The notes beneath the pieces are model-generated. The model was given only the letters and a program-made list of their open reading frames with translations. It ran no database searches and was not told where the DNA came from. From Montifringilla adamsi (taxonomy: Eukaryota; Chordata; Aves; Passeriformes; Passeridae), in contig JAGGNK010008337.1 of assembly GCA_017590115.1 (NCBI GenBank), forward strand, positions 4,145,609-4,209,608: a stretch of 64,000 bases of DNA, given 5' to 3'. The translations under genes and the position numbers were made by a program. Positions 1-14,200 of the stretch are shown one piece after another. Every line of letters begins with the position of its first letter. Positions within the stretch are counted from its first letter, which is position 1.

Positions 1-1221
1 CTGATATTTCAATGGGCCTATTTCTGCTTAAAAATAATACATTTAGGGGCTGATGGGGCAACAGCATCTTCCATATCTCTTCCAAAATCCTGTGCTGACA
101 CTGGAGTTGACTGTAGGAGGTTTGTTTGATCTCATCTGAAATCCTGGAGGCATTTATCAGGATCTTTTTGTAGAATTGGGATTCTAGAAGCAGAATTCAT
201 GGACAGTAATTCAGTGCCATGCCAGGTGCTCCAGAGCTGTGTTTTTAGGCACCTGTTAAGGAGTTTCTGGTGAATATTCCAGAGCAGTGTGTCATTGCTG
301 GGAGCAGAGCTGTGGATCTGTAATTAATAGTTCCATTCAGATTTCACTGTGGAACAGCCTGTAATTTTCTCGGTCTGTTTTTCATTGCAAGCAGCACTTT
401 TGCTTTTCTCCCAAACAGTTTATTGTTGAAACATCCCTTACACTGGGTTATTAGTGTACATTTAAATATTGATCCAAACAGTTTTGCTGGATTTTGCTGT
501 CTGGTGTTACATGCCCAAATAATTCCAAATTATTTGGAGCAACCTAAAGAGTCAAGAAATACTAAAAATTAAGGTGTAAGTTCTGCCTTTATCCTTGAGG
601 TAGATCTGGGAAAATGTTTCCTATGAAAATAATTCCACTATGATTTAATTTCTCTGAAGCTGGTTTGAAACAGAGTAACCAAAGGTTCTTTTTAACTCAG
701 AAATCAGTGTAACTTTGGTGTGTTTCTTCTCAAATTGTTGTTGAATGTGATCAGGGTTCCCTCATTTCCCACCCATCACCTCTACTTTTTCCTAATGAAT
801 TAAAGAGATTATTGTGGCTCCCACACCTCCCTCCATCTCAGGTTTGGTTTAGAACTTGCTGCAGTCCTGTTCTTCGTGGACACAGCTCTGGAAATCACAG
901 AGTGTAAGAAAAAACAATCTAAACATGGGTAAACACAAATGAAAATTAAATTAGCTAGGAAATAGGTAAAGCTTTCTTTTGATTTGTGCTTTATTAGTTT
1001 TGGGTTTATGTTTATCTATTAATATTCAAGAGGAAGAGATTTGAATATTTACTTTGTTGTCAAACTTGAAATAATGTTTGTAGTTCTTCCCATAAACATT
1101 AGCAGATTTTCTTTAACTTAAAAGGTGCATATGATACGATGAGTATCTTTCAGTTTAGGTATGAAAGCAATTCCTTGTTGGCACATTGTTTATCACTTTA
1201 CCATTTTTCTACCCAAATTAG
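1..1221 (+). other. CCDC88A intron, 3' part
   Basis: AT-rich sequence with no coding signal, ending in the acceptor at 1220-1221 just before the large coiled-coil exon. The window begins inside this intron. I see no recognisable repeat. Confidence 0.8.
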
Positions 1222-2292
1222 ATTAAACTCTTAGAACAAGAAAATGAACACTTGAATCAAACTGTGGCTTCTCTAAGGCAGCGCTCACAAATCAGTGCTG
1301 AGGCAAGAATGAAAGAAATCGAGAAGGAAAATAAAATCCTCCATGAGTCTATCAAAGAGACTAGCAGTAAGTTAAATAAGATTGAATTTGAAAAAAAACA
1401 AGTCAGGAAAGAACTGGAACACTACAAAGAGAAAGGGGAGAGGGCAGAAGAATTGGAGAACGAGCTGCATCGTCTGGAGAAGGAAAATGAGTTATTACAG
1501 AAGAAAATCACCAACCTAAATATCACTTGTGAGAAGATCGAGGCCTTAGAACAAGAGAACTCTGACCTGGAGACGGAGAACAGAAAGCTGAAAAAAACCT
1601 TGGACAGCCTGAAAAACCTCACTTTTCAATTAGAATCGTTAGAAAAGGAGAATTCCCAACTCGACGAAGAAAATTTAGAGTTACGGAGGACAATTGAATC
1701 CTTGAAGTGTACAAGCATTAAAGTGGCACAGTTACAGTTAGAAAATAAGGAGCTGGAGAGTGAAAAGGAGCAGCTCAAAAAAAGCCTTGAACTGATGAAA
1801 GCCTCTTTTAAGAAGACTGAACGCTTGGAAGTCAGTTACCAAGGCCTGGACACAGAAAACCAAAGGCTACAGAAAGCCCTGGAAAACAGCAATAAGAAGA
1901 TTCAGCAATTAGAGAGCGAATTACAAGATTTAGAGACTGAAAATCAGACCCTGCAAAAGAACTTGGAAGAGTTAAAAATCTCCAGTAAGCGCCTGGAGCA
2001 GTTGGAAAAGGAGAATAAGTTGTTAGAACAAGAGACTTCTCAACTGGAAAAGGATAAGAAACAGCTGGAAAAGGAAAATAAAAGGCTTCGACAGCAAGCA
2101 GAAATTAAAGATAGTACCTTAGAAGAAAATAATGTCAAAATCAGTAATCTGGAAAGGGAAAATAAATCTCTGTTTAAAGAAATAGTTGTGTATAAAGAGT
2201 CGTGTCTGCGCCTGAAAGAACTGGAAAAGGAAAACAAGGAACTGGTGAAAAGAGCTACCATTGATAAGAAAACCCTGGTCACTTTGAGAGAG
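1222..2292 (+). CDS. CCDC88A: CCDC88A large coiled-coil exon
   Basis: This 1071-bp exon is phase 0 at both ends: AG at 1220-1221, then [11 protein letters not shown], and ending LVTLRE before the GT at 2293. It encodes 357 residues of continuous heptad coiled coil rich in Leu, Glu, Lys and Asn, with repeated LEKEN/LESE blocks. It matches the central rod of girdin that drives dimerisation. Codon use is AT-rich, unlike the GC-rich exon at 10005. Confidence 0.97.
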
Positions 2293-5200
2293 GTAAACAC
2301 AGACGAGTTTCCATTCCCATCATAATCTGTTTCTAATGTACAGAAATTATATCTGGGTTTCTGATTTGGGGGTTTTATTCTGCATTAATCTGTGTACTAT
2401 TAACACATTTATGCATTAGATAATTAAAATTTCTATAATCATAGTCATGGAAAGGAAGAATATGATATTGCTGGAATGTTTCCCCTTCAGTGTCATGTTC
2501 CAGACCAAATTTAAAGAGAAATTCTAAAGGAAATAATAAAGGGAAAGGAAGAGAGCACAGGGAAATCATGTTCTAGTTGCAGTGTAATTTCTGATACAGC
2601 TGAAAGCTGGCAGCTGGAAGGAGACTTAAAGCTGAATTATTCCAGTCATGTAGTGGTAAAACACCCTTGTCTCAGCACTCCTAGAGCTGAGACTACGTTA
2701 CTTTATTTCACTGAAAATACTGACTGTAGTTTCTTCTGTGCAAGGACTTGGTGAATGAGAAGTTGAAGACTCAACAGATGAACAATGATCTGGAAAAACT
2801 GGCCCACGAGCTTGAGAAAATTGGCTTGAACAAGGAGCGTCTCCTGCACGATGAGCAGAGCACTGATGACAGGTGACAATGGCAGGGCCTGCATGACAAA
2901 GAGGACAAATGAGGATCTTTTGTACTCAGAAAGTGGTTTTGCAGATTGGTTCTGTGCATACTCTTAGATTTTTAAGGCACACTCATAGACCCAAAAAGGA
3001 ACTTGATATTTTTGGAAATTAATTAGTTCATGTGCTTTCACATTCAGCTGACTGTGACAGTGAGTTGCCACTTTTTGTTGCTAAGAGACTCATTGAAGTA
3101 TGTCAGGAGATACAGTTAATTATAATTAAAATGTTTTATGCTCTAGTCAGCAGCAGCAACAGCAGCAGGAAAAGATAATTAGCTCAAAGTAGGTTTTTTT
3201 CCCTTTTTGTCTGCCTGTCTGACACAAATGGTTTTTATCACATAGTGATTACCTTAAAGTGTCTCACTCTTTCCTTGCAACCATTTCCTTCTAATTCTTC
3301 AATTCTCAAGGAAGTTGCATTCCCAGTTCCCCTGGCTGGGAAGTATCCAGTGCTTGAGTGTCTCCAGAACTTGGTGGTGGCTCCATCAATCCTCCACACC
3401 TGCCACTGGAAGGCAGCTGCCATGACATCTGTCTCTTCTGCTGCATTTTCCTCCTCTGCCTTATCCTGCAGGGATTTAGGGAAAATTGGTGACAGGAGCG
3501 AAGCAGACAGTGTGGGCTTCCAGCCAAGCTTTGCTTCTCAGTGCAGTTCTCTTGTCATGATCTGTCACTACAACTTTGTCCTGAGCACAGAGATTGATCT
3601 GGGGCCTTCTGTGTCCAAAGGAACACAAATAACACTTGGGGTTTGAATCCAGCTTCCCTTTCCCAGTGCTCTGTCACAGGGTGATGCCAGAGTCATGTGT
3701 TACGCCCTCTTGGTTTCTGCTCATGGCTTTCACCTGCCTTCCTCAGCTCCCAGATGAGTTCAGGAAAAGTTCTCAGAACTTGAACTGGTTAGATTTCTTC
3801 TGATTTAAGCATTTCTGTGTCACAGAATACACAGAATACAGCCCTTGATAAGAATTTGGTGTGTCCCTAGGTAAATGTACCCAATAAAAAATCACCAGAC
3901 CTTGATCCAAGGTGAAGCTTAAACTTAGATGAAGCCCAGATGGAGCAACATTTAATCAAGTTCTAGGTTAGAAGTGGTTGGGCTCTGCTGCTGGCTTGAG
4001 CTTCTTCCAAGCTCCATGTAGAGCTGGAGGATCATGAAAGGGCAATGTTTGTTTTCAAAGTGAGAGCTAGGATTGGTTTGAAGTTTTGCTCAGCCCATAA
4101 ATATCCTTCTTTTTCCTTGTTCTCAACTTCTTAATTTATCCCAAAGATACCTGGATTGCTTTCCTTACATAACAATACTTAGGTGAGCCATTGCCAGCTC
4201 TTCCATCAGGGCTATGAAGATCTGGGTTCATTATGGAAAAAATTACTTCTCAGTGTAGTTTTTCATCTGCCTCCGTCATTTTGATGATGGAAATTAGAAA
4301 TGTACCATTTTCTTCCTCCTGCTTGGAAAGAGCTGCTTGTGGTTTTTAAGAAATTATCTTGGTAGCACCTCAGAGTCTTTCTATTGAGGTCTAAACTGGC
4401 CACGTTTTATGAGTTAACTTTGAAGTGTTTTCCATTTTCTCTTGCCTGCTCTCCTTGGACAAACAGATTTATGGATTTTGGCTCTGAATCAAAAATAACC
4501 CAACTTGCAGTTATACTCAAAAATTTGTACCATCTTTCATTGTTCAAAGTGTAAGTGGGTATTGGGTCTGAGCTACTATTGTTTTTCCTCCTTTGTTTTC
4601 TATAGAATTGTGTCATTTTTCAGTAGCAGGAATTGATTGTAGCCAAATGTGTGCTTCAGCTCAGGAAGGTGAAATACTGTATATTCCACTAGTCTCAGGC
4701 TGCCTACTATTCCATAAATCCTTGGGAATTAGTTGTCATATCTGAAAATCTCAGATTCCCCTCCTGCTGCATGATGCTACTGGACAGCTTTCTGCTTATT
4801 AATTCTCTTGCCATTGGTCTTCTGCTCCAGTTCCTGCCTGGATCTGATGCCATTGTCCATTCAGGAGTCTGCTGCAGTTTATTCCCTTCCACTAAAGTGA
4901 TGGATCCTTCAGCAGCCAGGATTAGAAAGGGGGATATCAGTGGTTGGGTTTATTTTATCCAGCTGTGGGGAGGAGTGGGGTGTTCTCCAGATTCCGAGCC
5001 ACACACAGGGACTGAACTGCTTAGAAGTGATTAATGAGTGTGGGTTTTGGTATTTCCCATAAAGAATGTTCAGTTCTAAATCACTGCAGTTTAATCTGAC
5101 CACTTCTCTCTCAAATGGACATTTTGGGGGGTTTTAGGTGCCCTACAATAGCGTGAATATGGTTAAAAATGGAAGCTTTGCACATCAAGGGTGGCAGCAG

Positions 5201-8200
5201 TCTTAAAATACCAGCAGCTGGGCTGAGTGAGCAATTTGCACATTAATGCACCAAACGAGTGTGCACCTGCACAGTCCTGTGCTCCATCTCCTTCCCTGTC
5301 CTCCCCTTTGGAGCTGGCAGGAAATGGGAACTGATGAAAATCTTGCTCTCCAAATACTTCACGTCCTAATTGAGTTCAGGTCCCTGCTGGATTTGCTGGA
5401 GTGGAGCCAGAAGGAGTGCAGGCACCACTCACGAACGATGCAGAGAAACCCAGCACCCCCCTGGTGTGCCTCAATGGGTCTTTTTCTGGGTCTGACATGT
5501 TTTAAAAGAAAGGAGGAGTCAAAAATGATTTTGACAACCATCATCTTGTTATTTTTGACATAGAATTTGCTGTGGATGCTGAGGTGTCTTCAAATTTTTG
5601 ACCACCGCACCCAGGGATTTTGGATGTAGCTATGAGTCTTTTCTAGAACATTTCAGAATTTAAATACTTCAAATAATTATTTAAAATACAGACTCTTTTT
5701 TTGCTGTTGGCCAGTAGGTACAAGCTTTTGGAGTCCAAATTAGAATCCACACTCAAGAAGTCTCTGGAAATAAAAGAAGAAAAAATTGCTGCTTTGGAGG
5801 CTCGTTTGGAAGAATCAACAAATCTGAACCAGCAGCTGCGTCAGGAACTAAAAACAGTAAGGAAAAAGGCATTTTTCTAGAATATTAAATGAGCTGTTGT
5901 TATTTCTGCACTTTTTGGGTAAGACAGCAAAAAATGAGCATCATTCAGGTCATAGAAAGCAGGACAAAGATGTGAATGCTTTTAAGACTCTGTTGAAATC
6001 ACATGAAAAGTTGTTGAGCTTATTCACTGGCCATGAAGGCGTCACCTGGGTAAATAACCTGGAGTTGATTTGATTTGAGATGTCATTTCCAGTTACATTT
6101 TCTGGACTACCTTGAGCAGCCTGAGTAGATGGGTTGAAAAAGGAAATTCTATCACCTTGGTTGTAGAATTTTTAGTATAAAAGTTGGGGGATAAAAGTTA
6201 AAAACACTAAAATAAAATATAAAATAGAGGTCTGCTGTTTGTTGGGGTTAAACTGTCCATAAATAACTTGTACATCATCTCCCCAAACATGTACAAAAAC
6301 CAAATTTACAAATGCAGTAACAGCAAGCACTTCCTGTTCTTTGAGAAGGGTCATGGTCAGGTAATAAAGTAATAAATTTGGAAGTTCAAAATGGAAAATT
6401 CTAAACCTAACCTAAGTTGTCCTAAATAATTCCAGGTGAAGAAGAACTATGAAGCTCTTAAGCAGAGACAAGAAGAGGAAAGGATGGTTCAGAATTCTCC
6501 TCCAAGAAGCGGAGAAGGAAATCAGTCTGTCAATAAGTGGGAGAAAGAAAATCAGGAGACTACTAGAGAATTACTGAAAGTTAAAGACAGATTAATCGAG
6601 GTGGAGAGGAATGTAAGATGTGTTTTAGATATGATTCTGGTGGTAATTATTTGTGGTGAGCTATTCCAGTAATGCAAATGAGGGTGCTGTTAAGACACTT
6701 TAATTGATCACCTTGTTCCCATCCCAAGCACAATCTGAATTAAATACAGTGTGTGTAGCAGCTGGATTCTGCTCTGTGGGATGCCATAAAGCACTTGACA
6801 GGCATTTTAAAAGGAAATGTGAAAACCTGAATTTGCCCTTTGGCATCCACAGCTCTCTCTCCAATCCCTGCTATATAATCCCTATTTACAGCAGTCCTGG
6901 AGGTTCCTCTCCTGTTTTTCCATAGGTGCAACATCTGTTGCCTGGTTTTCCAGTGATAAATCCCCCCAAAGTGTGTTTGTTCTGCAGTTTTATCCCACCC
7001 TGTCAATCTCTGCATGGTCCTGCTGCTTTCTATGGTCTGGAGAACACTTCTGTTTTATCTTGGACTTCCTGGAGCAGCTGTGAGCTGAGATTTTGTGTGG
7101 TTTTCACCCCCAGAACGCAACGCTGCAGGCGGAGAAGCAGGCGCTGAAAACGCAGCTCAAGCAGCTCGAGACACAGAACAACAACCTGCAGGCCCAGATC
7201 CTGGCCCTGCAGAGACAGACTGTGTCCCTGCAGGAGCAAAACACAACTCTGCAAACTCAGAATGCCAAGCTGCAGGTAATGCTGCCTTAGTTTGCTTTCA
7301 AAAATAAAACTAAAGGGTTTTCTTTCCAAAGGAAAACTTAAAATACATCGTTATTGTTAGCTTTAAAATTACATTTGGCTTCCTGCAGAGACATGGAAAA
7401 GAAGGTGATGTGAAAATAATCTGCACTCAGCAGTCAAAAATAGTTTGTTTGCTGATGAATAATTGCATTTTTAGAAATCTGTTTTAATTCTTTGTCCAAT
7501 GTAAAATCTTGGCTTTATACTTAGAAGTAGAGTAGATTGTCTTACCCAAGATTCCTTGAGATTTTATTGTATTTATACATCTAAATTAGATCAGCAAAGT
7601 AGTGTGTCCAACCATATTCTAATACATTTTATCTACCTAAGAGGAAAATCAAGATATTTAAATACAGAAGATTTTCAAAAAAACAAAAGCAAATGGAAAG
7701 CCACATAAATATGTGAAGAACTGAATTTAGATAATTGAGAGGCAGTAAAAAGGGTAATGTGGGACCATGGAAATTATAAAAATGGTTGTCCCTGGAGTCT
7801 TGCAGCTCTTCTGGCCAAATTTAAATGTTACCCTTATGGTTTAATAGGGTTGTTAAATATGTGTCTTTTTTCTTTGAACATTAAATATTCTTGTTAATCA
7901 GTTTAATGCTTTTTGGAGTTCTAAGAATCAAAACTCCTTCAAGAGGGGATGAAAACCCCACAGTGCAGCAGAAGTAGTAAAGAGTGTCGGAAAGGATGGA
8001 GGGCTGATGGAAATCAAGATGTCAAGGACTGTTCAAATGGAACAAAAAAATTGCATTTGGTGGATGCCTGGAGTCCCCTCCTGGCTCTTCCTGGAAAGCA
8101 GAATGTTGTTGTCCCATGGATGCACTTTCTGCTGCCATGTTGAAATGTCAGTAGTGCACAGCACACCAGTAAAACAGGACATTGGTGCACACCCTGTGCC

Positions 8201-11200
8201 ACCTCTGGTTGTTAAAAACCAGTGGATATGACATGGAAGTATCCCATTTAACCAGTTAAAAGGGGATTGCTGGGATTCAGAGCTCTCTGAGTGCTTTGTA
8301 ATTCCCTTCATCAAAAAACCTCAGGAATATCTATGTAGTTCCTTTTTTGCCTCATGCCCAGCAGCACAGCCCTTTCCTCTCTGGCAAGACAATTCTCCAT
8401 GAACTGCAAATCCAAGTGGAAGTTGAAATATGTTCAGGAAAATCAAAGTGATGAACTGCTGGCTAAATCTGAAGAGCAGACCGAGCTGCTCTACCTGGAC
8501 TGTGCCAGAATTGTTCCTCGGCAGCTCATTCTTCTCTTCCTCCTGATACCCATAAGGAGCAGCCAGGGGAAAGGATGTCTGAGAGGGTAACTGGGAATTC
8601 TGACCTAACCAAACTCAGGATTCAGCCTGGGAAGTTTCCCAGCACACCCATGCCATCAGACATGACTTCATTTCCAGTGAAAGATTCAGCTTTCTCGTCT
8701 GTGACAAAGAACACTGCAGTTCCAGCAGGAAGGGATTTGTTCCCTGGTAACAGCAGGAACTGGAGTGAGAGATGGAATTTTTTTTTCCTTAATAGATACC
8801 CCGAGGGTATTAGAAGGCTCAGTAGTTTGTGGTTTTCATCTCTTGAACAGGAAAGAGAAGGAGGCTGGTACAGGTCAGGTGACAAGCACCAGTTGTTTAA
8901 GATACCAAGGATTTCTCCAGAGGCACAAAGAGTGAAGTTGTTGGTTGATTGGGGCTTTATAAACTGTTTAATGTTAAAGGCTTTCGTGTATGAATACACA
9001 TGAATACTGTTCTGGGACAGTTGTTGGGGAACTGGTGCTGTTCCACAAAAGAGCACAGAACAGAGCATGGGTGGTTCCTTCCAGGTGCTGTTATCTCCCT
9101 CTCTCTGTTAAATGGATGTTCCTGTTGGAACTTTCATTGTGAAGGAATGTGTGGATGCCATGAAGGTTTTATGGCGACAGTACAGAATTTTTTAAAAATA
9201 AATCTCCATGCCAGTGTGAAAGTTCCTTTTATTTTAGTCATGTCACAGATTTGGCTTTTATTAGGATCACTGGTGATCCGTTTCTCCAAGGTATCTTGGT
9301 GCTGGAGGAAAACAGCCTGTCAGCAAGATAACATTTTAACAGATGTTGAAAGGTAAATAGTAATTTGATCCATCCCAGTCAATTTAATCACATGCTTCAA
9401 TGCTTTTTTTTTTGTCTCTGCTAAAAACACTCTTGGAACATTTTGAATTGGAGCTGTCTCCTGGGACGTAGGAAAAGGTTGTCTGTGGCATTCACATTCT
9501 CTGAAAAAAATCCCTTTGCCCAGGATTTTTCTCCTGGGAAGCTGAGAAGCCTCAGAGAAAAGGAAAACAATTCTTAACTCATTTGCTTCTCCTGTGTTGT
9601 GCTCATGTGTGGAATGTGTTTGGAGATTGTTTACCCACAGGTGATGGTTTGAATGCATTCTGGTGTGAGTTATTTTCACTCATTGGCCAGTCAGTGCCAA
9701 GCTGTGTCAAGACTCTAGAAAGAGTCACGAGTTTTCATTATTTTCTTTTTAGCATTCAGTTAAGTATCTTTTCTGTATTCTTTAGTATAATATAGTATTC
9801 TTTAGTATAATATAGTATAATAAAGTAATAAATTAGCCTTCTGAGAGCATGGAGTCAGATGCATCATTTCTGCCTTCGTTGGGGCATTCCCTGCAAATAC
9901 AATCCTTGTCAGTGGAACAGCCAGAAGGTCGAGAAGGGTTAAACCCAAACAATCTTTAGGTGGGAGATAAAACAACTCAGACTGCTTCACGTTTGTGGCT
10001 GCAGGTTGAGAATTCCACGCTGAACTCCCAGAGCACGTCCCTGATGAACCAGAACGCGCAGCTGCTGATCCAGCAGTCGGCCCTGGAGAACGAGAACGAG
10101 GCGGTGCTGAAGGAGCGCGAGGACCTGAAGGGGCTCTACGAGGCCCTGCTCAAGGACCACGAGCGCCTGGAGCAGCTGCACGAGCGCCAGGCCGCCGAGT
10201 ACGAGTCGCTCATCGCCAAGCACGGCAGCCTCAAGTCTGCTCACAAGAACCTAGAGGTGGAGCACAAGGACTTGGAGGATAGGTAAGCACTCAGGAAAAC
10301 CAGTCTGCCATTCAGGAGAAATCGCTCTCTGGTGGCAGTACCAGTTGTTGGTTTCTCTGGGTCTGGGTTGAAGGCACTGGAGATGGTAGCTCATGTTCAC
10401 ACTCAGGTGTTTCTTATTTCTTATCAGTAAAACAGTCTCACTACTGTGAGTTCGGCAGCTTTTCATTAGAAGGCACAAAATGGCTGACAGTCTCTTGTTA
10501 CAAGGTCTTTTAAGACTAAACTATCCAATTAAGAACTGACACCTAGATTATTTTCCCTTTTAACCCAATAGTTGATCCCAAAGAGCCCGCAATGTGGACT
10601 TTTCTGCCCAATTACAAAATGCTACCCAAACCCATGCAGAAGAAGCATGAAGAAGAAACCCAGGACAGCACCCTGTACCCTCCATCTTGCTTCCATCCAC
10701 AACATACTAAAAATCCCAAAACCTAAATTTCTCACCAAGTGATATACCTATACTACTCTCTGTAATCTATTTCACATTTCTGTGGATTCTAGTCTATTGA
10801 GCTCGAGGAAACTTTCTCTATGAATGAGGGTTAAAGTCAGTGCTCCCCTGGGGGTCAGGGCACCCCAGAGCAGACCGAGAAATATTCCCAGTGCCCTGGG
10901 CTTCCACAGCTCTCTAATAAAATGATAGACTGAATAAAATCACCATCACTCAATCACTAGAGATTATGACTTTAACAGAGGCCATTTCATCAAAATCCCT
11001 TTTTTTTTTTTTTTTTTTTTTTTTTTGTCATTCCACAAAAGGAATTGTCTTTGCAGGTACAATCAATTGTATTGTCTTTGCAGGTACAATCAATTGCTGA
11101 AACAGAAAGTGCAGCTGGAAGAACTGGAGAAGGTTCTCAAGACAGAGCAGGACAAAATGCTGCAGCAAAGTGAGAAGCACGAAACTGTGGCAGCAGAATA

Positions 11201-14200
11201 TAAAAAGCTTCGGGATGAAAATGAAAGGTAAAGAGAATTCTGGCACCTGCCAGTGCAGCCTAAACAAGTGGTGTGTTCTTCACATTTCTTTGACACCTGA
11301 CGCTGCTATTCCATATATTCATGATCCCACAAAAATAATCTTTATATCCTGAGGGGACACAGGGGACAAAGGGGCATGGCAGCGCTTAGAGGAACAAAGG
11401 GAGCCCAGGAATGGATATGTGTAACTTCCACGATTGCCAAAGTTTGGGCCATTCCTGTTTTGTGTTGGCAGGAAAGCCTGGCTGTTTTGTAAGATTCTTT
11501 TATTCTTCAAACCAGTTGTGATGTAGAGATGCTGCTTTGTATTTAAATGTACAGAGAGTAGTGCTTGGCTCAAAGGCAGAACACATTCCTAGGAAAATGA
11601 GGCTGGGATAACTTACAGTATGTGACAGTAAGGAATTTGTATGTATATTTTATGGAGTAGTTAGAAATGTCATGTTTCAGAGGGAGTGTGGGTAACAAAT
11701 TCATTTCCAGCACTCTTTGATGGTGTCTTTGCATCCCAGGCTCACTCACACCTACAGTCAGCTCCTGAGGGAGAATGAAGTGCTACAAACTGACCACAAG
11801 AATCTGAAAACATTATTGAACAATTCCAAACTGGAGCAGACACGGTTGGAAGCTGACTTTTCCAAACTCAAGGAACAGTACCAGCAGCTGGATATTACAT
11901 CAACAAAGCTAAATAATCAGTGTGAGGTATGTGGGAGTTCTGCTGCTTGTAATGGCTGGAATCACTGGAATATTTTTATAACTGTATTTATAGGTTCATA
12001 AAATCTTATGAAGTGCTGGAGTATCAGTCATTTATAGATAATGAAATGGATCCAAAGGCTAATTAATTTGCCTACTGTACAGGCAATACACAATCTCAGG
12101 CTCATATTAGGGAAACTGGTTTAAATTATTTAAAGCATCAAAGAGGCTTTTATCAGTTGATTTGTGATTTCATTTTGAGTTTGATTTGACTTTAAGAACC
12201 CATCTGTAGACCTAAATTTTCTTGATAATCTCATTATCTGTGTAAAATACACTCACCTATAAATGCATGGGCAATTTCATCTGTTTTAACAGCTGCTCAG
12301 CCAACTTAAAGGAAACCTGGAGGAGGAAAACAGACACCTGCTGGATCAAATCCAGACATTAATGCTGCAGAACAGAACATTACTGGAGCAGAACATGGAA
12401 AGCAAGGATCTCTTCCATGTGGAGCAAAGGCAGTACATGTGAGTTGTGAAAATAGGGAAATTACTGTGATTAGGGCAGTGACACCAATACCTGCATTTCT
12501 TTAAAAAAGCTTCTGTTAAATATAGAATTTAACACATGTGCTGCTTCTGAAGTGTTTCTCTTTAAAATAAGAATTTCAATGATAAATGTAAAACAGATAA
12601 CTCAAAATATCAACATTATATTTGTAGTTCTAAAGGATCAGTGCAATTGTGTTCATTACTGATGATGCAAATAAGGAATAAAAATTATATTTATTCCTCA
12701 TTCTACTACTGGCAAAGTTTAGATTTGTAATCACTGTATTTGTAGATTGATAATATTCATACATGAGTCTACATACATTGTAGATTAATTTGTAGATTTG
12801 TAATCTAAGCTTCTTCTTGAGTGGACTCAAGAGAAGAGAAAATGTGCTTGTCTAAATGATAGAGCACTTGATTTAAAAAGGAGGAATGTGTAAAACAGGC
12901 AAATGGAATTTTATTCCATTTTATATCATGAGATTAAGCGTAAGGCTGATGGTTTGCTGTATCTCTTGCTTTTTCAATAAGAAACAAGGGGTTATGTAAG
13001 AATTCCACACAAAAGGTGATGCTTGTCAAATAAGAGATTCCCAGAGGAATGTGCTGCCCACGCATCCTGTATATGTTTTTGGAGCATAAATTATCATTAA
13101 TTTCTGTTTGCAGTGACAAACTAAATGAATTGAGGCGGCAGAAGGAGAAACTGGAGGAGAAGATAATGGATCAGTATAAATTTTATGAGCCATCTCCACC
13201 AAGAAGGTACTGATGAACATGATGTAAAATAAAGCACAGCTCTAAGGCACGGCAGAGCTGTTCTGTTCCCGCTGAAAACTGAGATTCCGTTACAATTGTG
13301 GGATCAGAATCACCTCTGTCTTGCTAATAAAAATCAGTTGAGTCTGCAGGCCTAAGCAATGTGTTGTAAATGCAGTGAATGTGCTGTGGTTTTGATGACA
13401 GAAGGGGCAACTGGATCACCCTGAAGATGAGGAAGCTGATCAAGTCCAAGAAGGACGGGAACCGCGAGCGCCTCAAGTCGGTGACGCTGACGCCCACGCG
13501 CTCCGAGTCCAGCGAGGGATTCCTGCAGCTGCCCCACCAGGACAGCCAGGACAGCTCCTCCGTGGGCTCCAACTCCCTGGAGGATGGGCAGACCCTGGGC
13601 ACCAAAAAGAGTAGCAGTGAGTACTGCAAACCACTTGGTTCCGTGAATAAACCTTGGCTAAATGTTGGAAAAGACCGCGTGTTGTGGAGGATTTGTAAAG
13701 ATCATTTCTAAGTCTGTAGGAATGAAGCCTGAATTAATTTAGTAAGGGCAGAACTTCTTGCAAACTCCCTGAAGTGTTTGAGCAGAACTAGTTTTGAGCA
13801 TTTCTGTATCTCAAAATGAAATTGTTGAAATACACTCACAGTGCCTGGGTAAGATGAAGCAGGCACTGGTGCTGGGTCAGGTGAGCAGAATTTGGGATAG
13901 AATGCCCGGTGTCACCACAAGGACCCTTTTTGTTTCTCCCTCTTGTCCCAGCATGACTCTTCCCCCTTGTCTTGGAAGTGTTTTCCAAGCTGTGGCTGTG
14001 CTAACATCCTTGAGTTGCTAAAAACACCTTCTGTCTGAAGGTGTTCCCTCAGCATCTCAAAAAACCAATGATGAAATTTGGATATGCAATCAAAGGAAGT
14101 ATTAATGTAGAAACACAACCTGTTAAAAATACAGGAATTGTTACTGATCCTGAAATTGGAGTGAAGTGGTTGAGAGGGAGAATGAGGACTCACAGAATTA

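Noticed and set aside
8575..9068. Open frames of 142 and 148 codons on opposite strands
   Set aside because: They lie inside a CCDC88A intron, lack recognisable domains and overlap each other.
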